This document shows positions 43,677 to 52,641 of a stretch of DNA of 64,000 nucleotides, piece by piece. Positions within the stretch are counted from its first letter, which is position 1; each line of letters opens with the position of its first letter. The DNA lies in NCBI GenBank assembly GCA_000620945.1, contig JHZO01000004.1:496001-560000 (forward strand). The letters are read 5' to 3'. The notes beneath the pieces were generated by a model. It had not been told where the DNA came from, ran no database searches, and worked only from the letters and a program-made list of their open reading frames with translations. A program made the position numbers and the translations under genes. The DNA is from [Clostridium] viride DSM 6836 (GTDB taxonomy: Bacteria > Bacillota > Clostridia > Oscillospirales > Oscillospiraceae).

Positions 43677-44810
43677 TTACGCATTTAAGAAAAGAATATC
43701 CAGAAGGTGACGATAAACTTGGAAAAAACCTAAGCGTGGGATTTCCTCACTTGCAATGAGCGGAATGGTTTGGAAGGGTTGATCGTCCAAATAGACCACC
43801 ATCTCACCCAACTTTTGTCCCTTTTCCACCGGTGCTGTCACATTTTCCACCACAGTGATGGAGGTGCGCATATTAGAAACCTTGCTTTTATCCATCAAAA
43901 TGCGGCTTTCATTGGCAGGAACCGGTTGCACCGTGGAGACTTTTCCCAGGTTCACCACGACAGGTGGAATGGCCTCAGACGGCTTGATTTCCTGCATAGT
44001 GTAATTGGCAAATCCGTAGTTTAACAGATTTTTTGCCGTTTCAAAGCGCAACACCGAGGTGGGGGAGCCGAGCACGACGGCAATGAGTTCCATATTATCC
44101 CGCTGGGCAGTGGCCGACAGGCAGTAAAGCGCCTTGTCGGTGGAGCCGGTCTTCAGGCCGGTGGCACCGCTATAATAGTAAATCAGCTTGTTGGTGTTTG
44201 CCAACTGAAAGGCACCACCACGCAGGGTATCCATCCAAATGGTGGTATACTCTTTGATGGCAGGGTGTTTCAAAATAAGTTCTCTGGACATGAGCGCGAT
44301 GTCATGGGCGGAGGTCATATGGCCTTCGGCGGGAAGTCCGGTGCAGTTTTGGAAGGTGGTATCCTTCATGCCAAGCTGAGCTGCTTTCTTATTCATCTGC
44401 TCCACAAAGGCGGCCTCACTGCCGTAGAGATGTTCTGCCATGGCTACCGAGGCATCATTGCCGGAGGCGACACAAATGGCTTTTAACATATCATGTACCG
44501 TCATCTGCTCGCCTTCCTTTAAGAAGACCTGCGAGCCGCCCATTCCGGCAGCGTTCGTGGACGTGGTCACCATGTCATCCTTTTTGATGCGGCCTTCGTC
44601 AAGGGCTTCCATGATGAGGAGCAAGGTCATCACCTTGGTTACGCTGGCTGGCTCAAGCTTTTGGTGGGAATTCTGTTCAAACAATACGGTTCCGCTCTCT
44701 TTTTCCATCAGGATACATGCAGCGGCATTGGTTTCGGGTCCTGCTGCGGCGCCGGTAAAGGGAACGAAGAGAAAGGGCAGGACCAGAATCAGGGCTAGCG
44801 TCTTTTTCAT
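43677..44810 (-). CDS. dacF: D-alanyl-D-alanine carboxypeptidase (DacF-like, S11)
   Basis: A 377-residue penicillin-binding protein 5 type enzyme that trims peptidoglycan pentapeptides. Signal peptide (1-23), SxxK at Ser56-Lys59 (ASVTKVM), SGN in VASGNDAS and the KTG box in GLKTGSTDKA, then the C-terminal PBP5 domain and an amphipathic end helix. In spore formers the close relatives are DacF (forespore) and DacB. The assignment among them is by overall look. Confidence 0.88.
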   Translation of the reverse strand: MKKTLALILVLPFLFVPFTGAAAGPETNAAACILMEKESGTVLFEQNSHQKLEPASVTKVMTLLLIMEALDEGRIKKDDMVTTSTNAAGMGGSQVFLKEGEQMTVHDMLKAICVASGNDASVAMAEHLYGSEAAFVEQMNKKAAQLGMKDTTFQNCTGLPAEGHMTSAHDIALMSRELILKHPAIKEYTTIWMDTLRGGAFQLANTNKLIYYYSGATGLKTGSTDKALYCLSATAQRDNMELIAVVLGSPTSVLRFETAKNLLNYGFANYTMQEIKPSEAIPPVVVNLGKVSTVQPVPANESRILMDKSKVSNMRTSITVVENVTAPVEKGQKLGEMVVYLDDQPFQTIPLIASEEIPRLGFFQVYRHLLDILFLNA

Positions 44811-44913
44811 GGCAACCTCCTTGGACGTACTCTATTCTTGTATCATTCAAAGGATATGGGACAGCTTTTCACTTTATGCGTAAAAGGGAGGAGGTGGCAG
44901 GATAAAATTGTCC

Positions 44914-44941
44914 TTGCAATTGTTTGAAATTCTGATAGACT
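44914..44941 (+). promoter_or_regulatory. SigA-type promoter of the LTA-synthase-like gene
   Basis: TTGCAA, a 16-base spacer and TAGACT, 50 bases before the start codon. Confidence 0.6.
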
Positions 44942-44991
44942 CAACAGTAGAACCGCATCCCTTTGCATTTCCCTTGGAGGTCTTACTCGTG

Positions 44992-46956
44992 ATGGAACAA
45001 CAACATAAATCGATGAATAGCCGGACGAGGTATTTGCCCGTTCTGGCTTTTCCTTTGGCTCTTATTTGGCTTGAGGTGTTGATCAAGCTATGGGATTTTG
45101 GAACCGTATGGAATCGAGGGCTTCTGTATACCAGCCTGTTTAGTATTTCCATCGGCTTACTTTTGTCCGCTCTTTGCACCAGCGGAACCTATCGAACCAA
45201 TCGAATGGTATCCTTTCTTCTGCTCGGTGCCACGACCCTAGTGTATATGGTTCAGGCCGTCTATTACACGGTGATGAAAACCGTATTTGCCGTTTACTCC
45301 GTCTCCGTGGCAACCAATGCGACAGAATTTTGGAAGGTGGGAGTCATTGGAACCTTCCGCACCTTGCCCATATTACTCCCGATGGCAATACCGTTTGTGC
45401 TCCTGTGCGTGTTTGGGAACCGATACATACCGGATCGCCTTTTTTCATGGAAGCGACTCCTCTCCCTTGTCTTACTGGCCGGGCTCCTCCATGGGGGAAC
45501 TCTGACACTCCTCTATTTCTCACATGGTGGCATCCTATCGCCTTGGGAGGTATACCGACACAAAAGCAATCCGGAGCTCTCCTTGTCCCAGTTTGGTGTC
45601 TTAACCTCCATACGATTAGACATGCAACGCATGCTATTCCCGGCGGAAGAGAGACTGCCTTCCTTTGAACCTGACCCCATAGAGCCGGAGGCTCCCTCCA
45701 AACCGATCTATGATCCCAATGTGCTAAACATTGACTTTACCGCCCTGGAGCAGAAGGCAACCGATGAAGAACTTCGGGATATGCACCACTATTTTTCCAC
45801 GCGGACACCCTCGTTTAAAAATGAGTACACAGGAAAGTTTGTCGGGAAGAACCTCATTATGATTACGGCAGAGGCTTTTTCCTCTTGGGCCGTGGATCCC
45901 AACCTGACTCCAACACTCTATCGCTTATCCAACGAAGGTTTTGTGTTCAAGAACTTTTATACCCCACTCTGGTGGGTGTCCACCTCTGATGGAGAATATG
46001 TCAGCTGTACGTCCCTGATCCCGAAGTCCGGCAAGCAGTCGTTCGGTCTCTCAGCCTCAAACAGTCTGCCCTTCTGTATGGGGAACCAACTAAGAGAGGA
46101 AGGCTATGGAACTAGGGCCTACCATGACCATACCTACACGTATTACAAACGAAACCAAACACATCCGAACATGGGCTATGATTACAAAGGGCTCGGAAAT
46201 GGCTTGAAGATGACACCCACTTGGCCGGAATCGGATGTTGAAATGATGAAGTTAACCCTGCCGGAGTTCCTATCAAACGCCCCATTTCACACCTATTACA
46301 TGACGGTTAGTGGGCATCTTGAGTACAGTTTTTCCGGCAACCAAATGGCATACAATCATCGCAATGAGGTCAAAGACCTGCCACTTTCCGATCAGGCCAA
46401 GGCCTACCTTGCCTGTCAGATTGAACTGGATCGTGCCATAGCCTACTTGTTGGAACAACTGGAAGCTTCCGGGCAACTGGAGAATACCGTGATCTGTCTG
46501 TACCCAGATCATTATCCATACGGATTAAGTAACAAGTCCATTCAGGAGCTGGCGGGGACGGATCTCAGCGAGAGTTTAGAGCTCTATCGGAGCACCATGA
46601 TACTTTGGTCGGGCGATCAAAAGCAGCCTGTCATCGTAGAAAAACCCTGTAGCAATTTGGATATCCTGCCCACGCTTTCAAACCTCTTTGGATTGGACTA
46701 CGATTCCCGCTTGTTGATGGGCAGAGATATCTTGTCCTCCGATCCGGGTCTTGTCATCTTTTCCGACACCAGTTTCTTAACCGACCTTGGCACCTATAAC
46801 GCGAAAACGGATACCTTTACCCCAAAGGAAGGGGCTGTGGTTCCGGAGGGCTATGCAAAAGACATGCTGCAAAATGTGCAGGATAAGTTCCTGTACTCAG
46901 GAAAGATTCTCCTGCACGACTACTATCGAACCCTAGGGCTTGACCAAACACAATAG
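44992..46956 (+). CDS. LTA synthase family sulfatase-fold protein
   Basis: 654 residues, with about five N-terminal membrane helices (1-190), then an extracellular alkaline-phosphatase/sulfatase domain. The nucleophile region reads KNLIMITAEAFSSWAV (Thr or Ser nucleophile), and further family motifs are GTRAYHDH and VICLYPDHYPYG. LtaS-like enzymes build glycerol-phosphate polymers of lipoteichoic acid or related lipids. A GTG three bases earlier is an equally possible start. Confidence 0.87.
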   Translation: MEQQHKSMNSRTRYLPVLAFPLALIWLEVLIKLWDFGTVWNRGLLYTSLFSISIGLLLSALCTSGTYRTNRMVSFLLLGATTLVYMVQAVYYTVMKTVFAVYSVSVATNATEFWKVGVIGTFRTLPILLPMAIPFVLLCVFGNRYIPDRLFSWKRLLSLVLLAGLLHGGTLTLLYFSHGGILSPWEVYRHKSNPELSLSQFGVLTSIRLDMQRMLFPAEERLPSFEPDPIEPEAPSKPIYDPNVLNIDFTALEQKATDEELRDMHHYFSTRTPSFKNEYTGKFVGKNLIMITAEAFSSWAVDPNLTPTLYRLSNEGFVFKNFYTPLWWVSTSDGEYVSCTSLIPKSGKQSFGLSASNSLPFCMGNQLREEGYGTRAYHDHTYTYYKRNQTHPNMGYDYKGLGNGLKMTPTWPESDVEMMKLTLPEFLSNAPFHTYYMTVSGHLEYSFSGNQMAYNHRNEVKDLPLSDQAKAYLACQIELDRAIAYLLEQLEASGQLENTVICLYPDHYPYGLSNKSIQELAGTDLSESLELYRSTMILWSGDQKQPVIVEKPCSNLDILPTLSNLFGLDYDSRLLMGRDILSSDPGLVIFSDTSFLTDLGTYNAKTDTFTPKEGAVVPEGYAKDMLQNVQDKFLYSGKILLHDYYRTLGLDQTQ

Positions 46957-46963
46957 CCAAAGA

Positions 46964-46994
46964 AAGCGCCGTTCTCACAATGAGAACGGCGCTT
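46964..46994. terminator. Hairpin between convergent LTA-synthase-like and pgcA genes
   Basis: A 14-bp perfect stem AAGCGCCGTTCTCA with its complement and a CAA loop. The T tract is better on the minus strand (pgcA). Confidence 0.75.
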
Positions 46995-47009
46995 AGTATT
47001 TGCTTCATG

Positions 47010-48737
47010 TTAGGTTAAGCTTTCCTCAGCCCAACGCGCGTATTGTGTCACACGCTGGTGGCAAAGGGTACGGTCTTTATCCTGCGCAAGAATGTACACT
47101 TTGACCTTAGGCTCGGTGCCGGATGGGCGGACCAGAAGATCCGTTCCATCCTCTAAGTGATATTTGAGGACGTTCGAACCAGATAGTTCACTGGAAGACA
47201 GGGTGCCGGTGCGGCGATCCAAAATGGTTCCATCTTGATAATCCGTTTGCAGGAGAACCGGAACTCCGGCTATATGGGTGATGGGTTCCTTCCGCAGACG
47301 AACCATGAGAGCCTTCATATTCTCCATGCCCTCTAGGCCAGGCATCATTAGGTTCAAGGTCAACTCTTCGTGATAGCCATAGGTCTCATAGAGAGCGTCC
47401 AGGGCATCGAGAAGAGTCATCCCTCGGCCGAAGTAGTAGGCAGCCATTTCCGTTAACAGCAAAGCGGCAGTCACAGCATCTTTATCGCGCACATAATCGC
47501 CAAGCATATAGCCAAAGGACTCTTCGTACGAGAAGATGACCTGACCTTGTCCTGCCTCCTCCAGCTGATTCTTCTTTTCCGCCATGAACTTAAAACCGGT
47601 AAAGGTGTCGAAGCAGGAAACGCCATGTTGTTCCGCCACCTTACGGGCGAGGTTTGTGGTTACGATGGTTTTCAGTGCGACCGGATGCTGGGGCATCGTA
47701 CCGGTACGTGTCTTAGCTTGAATTAAGTAGTCCAACAAGAGAACTCCGGTTTGATTACCCGTAATCATTTGATAGGCACTGTCTTTGTTGCGCACTAAGA
47801 TTCCCACGCGATCGGCATCCGGGTCAGAACCAAGGATAAAATCCGCCTTCTTCTCTTTTGCCAGTTGAATGGCAAGGGCGAAGCTGGCATAGTTTTCCGG
47901 ATTGGGAGATGTGACGGAAGGAAAATTCCCGTCAATGATCATCTGCTCGGGAACGCAGTACAGGTTCTGGATGCCTAACTCCGTTAGCACATGGGGAATC
48001 TGCTGATAGCCTGTGCCGTGAAAGGGAGTGTACACCATGGTAAAACGGTCGGCCACCCGCTTTACTACGTCACGGTCGTTGGCCATTGCCATTACTTCGG
48101 AGAGAAAACGCGCATCGGTCTCCTCAGAAAGAAGGGTAATCAGGCCTTCCTGACAGGCCTTGGCATAGTCCATGGACTGAATCGAGGTAAAGACGTTGAG
48201 CTCGGTCATTTTTTTCGCGATGGCAGAGGCGTGGTGCGGGGGAAGCTGTGCTCCATCGGACCAGTAAACCTTGTAGCCATTATACTCCTTCGGGTTATGG
48301 CTGGCCGTCACATTGATACCAGCCGTGCAGCCATATTCCCGCACCGCGAAGGATAGCTCCGGCGTAGGGCGCATACTGGAAAAAAGACGAACCGAAATGC
48401 CGTTTCCTGCCATGACGCAGGCAGCTTCGCGGGCAAAGTCCGAGGATTGATTGCGGCAGTCAAAACAGATGGCAACTCCACTCTTAGCAGCGGCTTGCCC
48501 TTCTTCCAAAATAACCTCCGCAAAGGCTTGGGTGGCATGGCGGATGACGTGACGGTTCATACGGTTTAGACCAACGCCCATGATCCCGCGCAGCCCGGCG
48601 GTACCAAACTCGAGTGGACCGAAAAAGCGACTCTTCAGCTCCTCGTCATTTCCCGCCAGGGCAAGCAATTCGTCCCGTTCGTCTTGAGAAAGGGAAGGAC
48701 TTTCGTTCCATACCTGATATTCCGTAAGATATGACAT
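47010..48737 (-). CDS. pgcA: Phosphoglucomutase (PgcA-type phospho-sugar mutase)
   Basis: A 575-residue enzyme interconverting glucose 1- and 6-phosphate, supplying UDP-glucose for envelope polymers. LEFGTAGLRGIMG near residue 45, the phosphoserine loop TASHNPKEYNGYK, the metal-binding DPDADRVG, the sugar-binding SYEESFGYMLGDYVRDKD and the C-terminal RPSGTEPKVKVY. The ATG after AAGGAG is used, not a TTG nine bases earlier. Confidence 0.93.
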   Translation of the reverse strand: MSYLTEYQVWNESPSLSQDERDELLALAGNDEELKSRFFGPLEFGTAGLRGIMGVGLNRMNRHVIRHATQAFAEVILEEGQAAAKSGVAICFDCRNQSSDFAREAACVMAGNGISVRLFSSMRPTPELSFAVREYGCTAGINVTASHNPKEYNGYKVYWSDGAQLPPHHASAIAKKMTELNVFTSIQSMDYAKACQEGLITLLSEETDARFLSEVMAMANDRDVVKRVADRFTMVYTPFHGTGYQQIPHVLTELGIQNLYCVPEQMIIDGNFPSVTSPNPENYASFALAIQLAKEKKADFILGSDPDADRVGILVRNKDSAYQMITGNQTGVLLLDYLIQAKTRTGTMPQHPVALKTIVTTNLARKVAEQHGVSCFDTFTGFKFMAEKKNQLEEAGQGQVIFSYEESFGYMLGDYVRDKDAVTAALLLTEMAAYYFGRGMTLLDALDALYETYGYHEELTLNLMMPGLEGMENMKALMVRLRKEPITHIAGVPVLLQTDYQDGTILDRRTGTLSSSELSGSNVLKYHLEDGTDLLVRPSGTEPKVKVYILAQDKDRTLCHQRVTQYARWAEESLT

Positions 48738-48757
48738 TTGAAGCAACTCCTTAACAG

Positions 48758-49240
48758 CTATTTATGATATCGCGTCCCGCTGCTGATCTGAAACGCTCGA
48801 TAAAGCTGTTCTAAGACCATGACGCGGGCAAGGTGGTGAGGAAAGGTCATAGGAGACATGGAAAGACGCAGATCCGCGCGCTGCTTGATGGAAGGATGTA
48901 AGCCAAAGGAACCACCAATCATCAGGGCGAGGGAGGAACAACCCCCGGACATCCAGAGCTCCATTTGCTCGGAAAGGGCCTCGCTGGAAACGAGGGTTCC
49001 TTCGACGCACAAGGCAATTCGCTTTGCCCCTTTTGGTACTTTCCCTTCGATGGCCGAAGCTTCCTTCAAGAGTGCCGCTTCAATCTGGGCTGGAGATGGG
49101 TGCTCGGGAAGGCGCTCCTCGTTCAGTTCCACAATCTGCAGTTTGGCGTGAGCCCCCATTCGCTTTTGATACTCCCGACAGGCATCCAGATAAAAGGATT
49201 CCTTTAGTTTACCAACACAGATCAGATGAATTTGTAGCAT
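48758..49240 (-). CDS. rlmH: 23S rRNA pseudouridine-1915 N3-methyltransferase
   Basis: A 160-residue SPOUT methyltransferase. IHLICVGKLKESFYLDACREYQKRM at the start and the knot motifs LALMIGGSFGLHPSIK and SPMTFPHHLARVMVLEQLYRAFQISSGTRYHK at the end, all canonical. Length is normal from the ATG after AAGGAGG. It lies between murA and pgcA, near the wal operon as in many Firmicutes. Confidence 0.96.
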   Translation of the reverse strand: MLQIHLICVGKLKESFYLDACREYQKRMGAHAKLQIVELNEERLPEHPSPAQIEAALLKEASAIEGKVPKGAKRIALCVEGTLVSSEALSEQMELWMSGGCSSLALMIGGSFGLHPSIKQRADLRLSMSPMTFPHHLARVMVLEQLYRAFQISSGTRYHK

Positions 49241-49258
49241 ATTGCCTCCTTGCATAGA

Positions 49259-49290
49259 AACAGACGGCGACAAATGCGCCGCCGTCTGTT
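49259..49290 (-). terminator. Hairpin after murA
   Basis: An 11-bp stem AACAGACGGCG/CGCCGTCTGTT with a 10-base loop, followed on the minus strand only by TTTCTATG. A weak terminator, so rlmH may be partly read through from murA. Confidence 0.6.
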
Positions 49291-49300
49291 ACAAATCCTA

Positions 49301-50593
49301 TTATCCGGCACTGACGTGCCAATCATCGTCCGCTGTAGTTTCCACACGGATATCGGCTCCTAAATGATTGAGCTTTGTTACGATATCCTCATACCCGCGT
49401 TCGATATGGTAAACTTGGTCAATCTCCGTGATGCCGGAAGCGGCAAGACCGGCGATGATCATGCCTGCACCGGCGCGCAGGTCGCAGGCACTGACCGGAG
49501 CGCCCGTGAGCTTCGATACACCTTCGATGACCGCAATCTTTCCATCCACTTGAATGTTGGCTCCCATACGGCGAAATTCATCGGCATAGCGATAGCGATT
49601 ATCCCAAACACCCTCGGTTAAAATGCTGGTTCCTTGTGCCAAGCATAGGACCGCAGCAATTTGGGGCTGCATGTCCGTAGGAAAGCCGGGATAGGGCAGT
49701 GTTTTCACATTGGTTTTGGTGAGAGGACCATCGCGCTTGACCAACAAGGAATCGCCTTCCTCGGTAATCTCTACGCCCATTTCCACCAGCTTGGCCGTAA
49801 TGCAGTCCAAATGCTTGGGGATGATGTTTTTAATCCGAACCTCACCACCAGCGGCAGAAACCGCAGCCATATACGTTCCCGCTTCGATCTGATCCGGAAT
49901 GATCGAATAGAATCCGCCGGAAAGGCTTTTTACGCCACGAATTTTAATGATATCGGTGCCGGCGCCCATGATGTTGGCACCCATGGAGTTTAAAAAGTTT
50001 GCCAGATCGACAATGTGAGGCTCTTTGGCCGCATTTTCAATGATTGTCATTCCGTCTGCTAAGACCGCAGCAATCATGATATTCATGGTTGCTCCCACCG
50101 AGACAACGTCAAGATAAATGTGAGCGCCCTCTAAGCGGTTGCTCCGGCTATTGGCCAGAATATACCCGTTTTGCACCTGCACTTCAGCGCCCATGGCCGA
50201 AAATCCTTTTTCGTGCTGGTCAATGGGTCGAGTACCTAAATCACAGCCCCCGGGCATGGGGACTTCCGCTTTACCAAACCGTCCGAGTAAGGATCCTACC
50301 AAATAGTAAGAAGCTCGGATTTGCCGGGCCAGATCGTAAGCCACATGTTGCTTCCGCACCTTGGAGCAATCGATGTCTAAGGTTGTGCGATCCACCGTGC
50401 GAATCTCTGCGCCGAGATCTTTTAAAATACTCAAAAGCAGCGAAACGTCGCTGATCTGAGGTACATTTTCGATACGACAAACGCCATCGACCAGCAAGGT
50501 GGCCGGTAATATCGCCACGGCTGCGTTTTTTGCACCACTGATTTCGACTTCGCCATGTAACGGCTTTCCGCCGTGAATAATATATTTTGTCAA
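49301..50593 (-). CDS. murA: UDP-N-acetylglucosamine 1-carboxyvinyltransferase
   Basis: A 430-residue enzyme for the first committed step of peptidoglycan synthesis. N-terminal VEISGAKNAAVAILPA, the reactive Cys117 in MPGGCDLGTRPIDQH (fosfomycin target) and the C-terminal YHIERGYEDIVTKLNHLGADIR. The TTG start after GAGGGTG gives the standard length. Firmicutes often have two MurA copies and this may be either. Confidence 0.95.
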   Translation of the reverse strand: MTKYIIHGGKPLHGEVEISGAKNAAVAILPATLLVDGVCRIENVPQISDVSLLLSILKDLGAEIRTVDRTTLDIDCSKVRKQHVAYDLARQIRASYYLVGSLLGRFGKAEVPMPGGCDLGTRPIDQHEKGFSAMGAEVQVQNGYILANSRSNRLEGAHIYLDVVSVGATMNIMIAAVLADGMTIIENAAKEPHIVDLANFLNSMGANIMGAGTDIIKIRGVKSLSGGFYSIIPDQIEAGTYMAAVSAAGGEVRIKNIIPKHLDCITAKLVEMGVEITEEGDSLLVKRDGPLTKTNVKTLPYPGFPTDMQPQIAAVLCLAQGTSILTEGVWDNRYRYADEFRRMGANIQVDGKIAVIEGVSKLTGAPVSACDLRAGAGMIIAGLAASGITEIDQVYHIERGYEDIVTKLNHLGADIRVETTADDDWHVSAG

Positions 50594-50706
50594 AACTGCA
50601 CCCTCTTTTGTTCTTCTCAACAGTAAAAGACAAGGACAAGAATGACTTCCTGTCAAAGCATAGCATACCCAATCTAGAATAGATTAGTACGCAAGAATCT
50701 AATGAT

Positions 50707-50734
50707 ATTATAGCATAAAAAAACATAAAATCAA
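50707..50734 (-). promoter_or_regulatory. SigA-type promoter of murA
   Basis: On the minus strand: TTGATT (50734-50729), a 16-base spacer and TATAAT (50712-50707), leaving a leader of about 110 bases before the TTG start. Confidence 0.75.
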
Positions 50735-50851
50735 AACAAATTTTGCCTTTTCATAAAACGACATGAATAAAGTGCAAAATTTGCATCGGAAAAGACATTC
50801 AAGTTTTTAGATCAAAAAGCCATCAAAAGAGGCTCTTCGATCCGGTTCCCG

Positions 50852-51112
50852 TTAAGAAGAAATGCCAAAAGAATTGGCCTGAGAAGATGGGCAGACAGGG
50901 TGAGGGCGCAGGAAAAGAAGTACACCATCGTGGGTTGAAAAGACTTGTATTTCTGAAAAGTGCGCGGGATGCTGCTCCGGCAAAAGACAAGAGGAGCGGA
51001 TCAGTGCAATGGCGTCGTTTTGTGTCAACGCATGGGGGTGCAGCCCCAAATCCATCAGATCCGATAAAGGGAAGAAAAATACAGTACTAGTCAATATCGT
51101 TTGCGCAATCAT
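50852..51112 (-). CDS. Hypothetical protein, 86 residues
   Basis: No family recognised. The composition is protein-like and the middle (LSDLMDLGLHPHALTQNDAIALIRSSCLL) predicts helices, followed by a beta-rich end (FSEIQVFSTHDGVLLFLRPHP). A GGGAGG site lies 5 bases before the ATG and a TATAAT box about 35 bases upstream. A shorter-lived alternative on the + strand at 50887 has no site. Codon choice agrees with the neighbours. Confidence 0.55.
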   Translation of the reverse strand: MIAQTILTSTVFFFPLSDLMDLGLHPHALTQNDAIALIRSSCLLPEQHPAHFSEIQVFSTHDGVLLFLRPHPVCPSSQANSFGISS

Positions 51113-51204
51113 AAAGGCCTCCCAGACAACTTGAAATCTCAAATAATTATAGAGAATTTGCGAAGGAAAGGGAAGCTGTAATCATTTCCTCCCGGGAAAA
51201 GAAG

Positions 51205-51233
51205 TTGGCATGAGAGGAAAACCATGATATAAT
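51205..51233 (+). promoter_or_regulatory. SigA-type promoter of the nudix-walRKHI operon
   Basis: TTGGCA, a 17-base spacer and TATAAT, 97 bases before the nudix gene start. Confidence 0.82.
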
Positions 51234-51330
51234 GCTACATTGTAATATTTTAATTAGATTCTTTTGAAATGGGTGTAATACGAGCAAGAATTTGATCGAG
51301 AATTCTGTTTGCATAATGACGAGGTGACAT

Positions 51331-51879
51331 ATGAAATTCACAGAAACAACGGTAGCACAGGAAATCCACTATCAGGGCATTATTGTCAAGGTCCGTCGCG
51401 ATAAGGCAAGGCTCGTAAATGGAGTCATTGCCGATCGTGAGGTGGTGGAGCACCCTGGTGGAGTCGCGGTCTTTGCCATAGACGAGCAGGAGCAGGTGCT
51501 CATGGTGCGTCAATTTCGCTACCCCATGGGAGAAGAAATTTTAGAACTCCCTGCTGGAAAGTTAGAGCCTGGTGAGGATCCCCAATACAGTGCCTTGCGG
51601 GAACTACAGGAAGAAACCGGGGTTATTCCCGGAAGCGTGCGATCCATGGGATGCACCTACTCTTCACCTGGGATTTTCTCGGAAAAAATTCATCTGTTTT
51701 TAGCACAGGATTTAAAGGAAGGCATCGCGCAACCGGATGAGGATGAATTTCTGGATGTGGTGCGTATTCCACTGAGCAAGCTACTTTCCATGATTGCAGA
51801 CGATCAAATTGTAGATGCGAAAACCATTGTTGGAACCATGAAGGCCCTGCTGCTCTTGCGGGGAGAAGTGACGATGTGA
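51331..51879 (+). CDS. NUDIX hydrolase (ADP-ribose pyrophosphatase-like)
   Basis: 182 residues with the Nudix box from residue 73 (GKLEPGEDPQYSALRELQEETGV) and the preceding YPMGEEILELPAG characteristic of ADP-ribose/NudF-type enzymes. It heads the wal operon, 12 bases before walR, an unusual but plausible partner. Confidence 0.92.
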   Translation: MKFTETTVAQEIHYQGIIVKVRRDKARLVNGVIADREVVEHPGGVAVFAIDEQEQVLMVRQFRYPMGEEILELPAGKLEPGEDPQYSALRELQEETGVIPGSVRSMGCTYSSPGIFSEKIHLFLAQDLKEGIAQPDEDEFLDVVRIPLSKLLSMIADDQIVDAKTIVGTMKALLLLRGEVTM

Positions 51880-51891
51880 GGAGGAGACTGC

Positions 51892-52599
51892 GTGAATAAG
51901 AAAGTCCTAATTGTGGAAGATGAAAAAAGCATTGTTGATATTTTGCGCTTTAACCTGACGCATGAAGGTTATGAAACCTTAGAGGCCTATGATGGGCCCA
52001 CGGGGCTTCGCTTGGCGCTGGAATCATCCCCAGACCTTATTCTACTGGATTTGATGCTTCCGGGCATGGATGGACTTCAGGTATGCCGTGCGCTGCGAGA
52101 AAGCGGAAGCAGTATACCGGTTCTGATCATTACCGCACGAGAAGAAGAGAAGGACAAAGTTTTGGGATTAGAGCTTGGGGCAGACGATTATATTACAAAG
52201 CCCTTCTCCGTGCGCGAGCTGTTGGCCCGTGTGAAGGCAAACATTCGTCGTGTCGATATGGTTGCAGCGCCGCAGCAACGCTCTGCATCCGAGGAAAATT
52301 GCATTCAGCTGGGTCGAATTCTGCTGGATGTTGATAGCGCCTCCATTCAAAAGGATGGGCAAACCTTGGATCTGACGCAGAGGGAATATGAACTCATCAA
52401 ATTTCTCATTCAGCATCCGGGAAAGGTGTTTTCCAGGCAGGAGCTAATGGAAAATGTCTGGAACTATGAAGGCTTTGTGGGAGATGTCCGGGGCGTTGAT
52501 GTTACCGTGCGGCGCTTGCGAGAGAAAGTGGAAGATGATCCGGCGCAACCCGGCTTTATTATGACTCGACGTGGCCTTGGCTATTACTTTAACCCATAA
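51892..52599 (+). CDS. walR: WalR (YycF)-type response regulator
   Basis: A 235-residue OmpR/PhoB-family regulator of cell-wall metabolism. Receiver domain with acidic pair in VEDEKS, phospho-acceptor Asp53 (LLDLMLPG) and KPFSVRELLARV, then the winged helix with VRRLREKVEDDP and MTRRGLGYYF. The GTG start follows GAGGAGA. Assignment to Wal rests on the following kinase plus walH and walI. Confidence 0.92.
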   Translation: MNKKVLIVEDEKSIVDILRFNLTHEGYETLEAYDGPTGLRLALESSPDLILLDLMLPGMDGLQVCRALRESGSSIPVLIITAREEEKDKVLGLELGADDYITKPFSVRELLARVKANIRRVDMVAAPQQRSASEENCIQLGRILLDVDSASIQKDGQTLDLTQREYELIKFLIQHPGKVFSRQELMENVWNYEGFVGDVRGVDVTVRRLREKVEDDPAQPGFIMTRRGLGYYFNP

Positions 52600-52641
52600 T
52601 CTGCGTGCCCAAAATATACGATAGAAAGAAGGGTGAATCGC

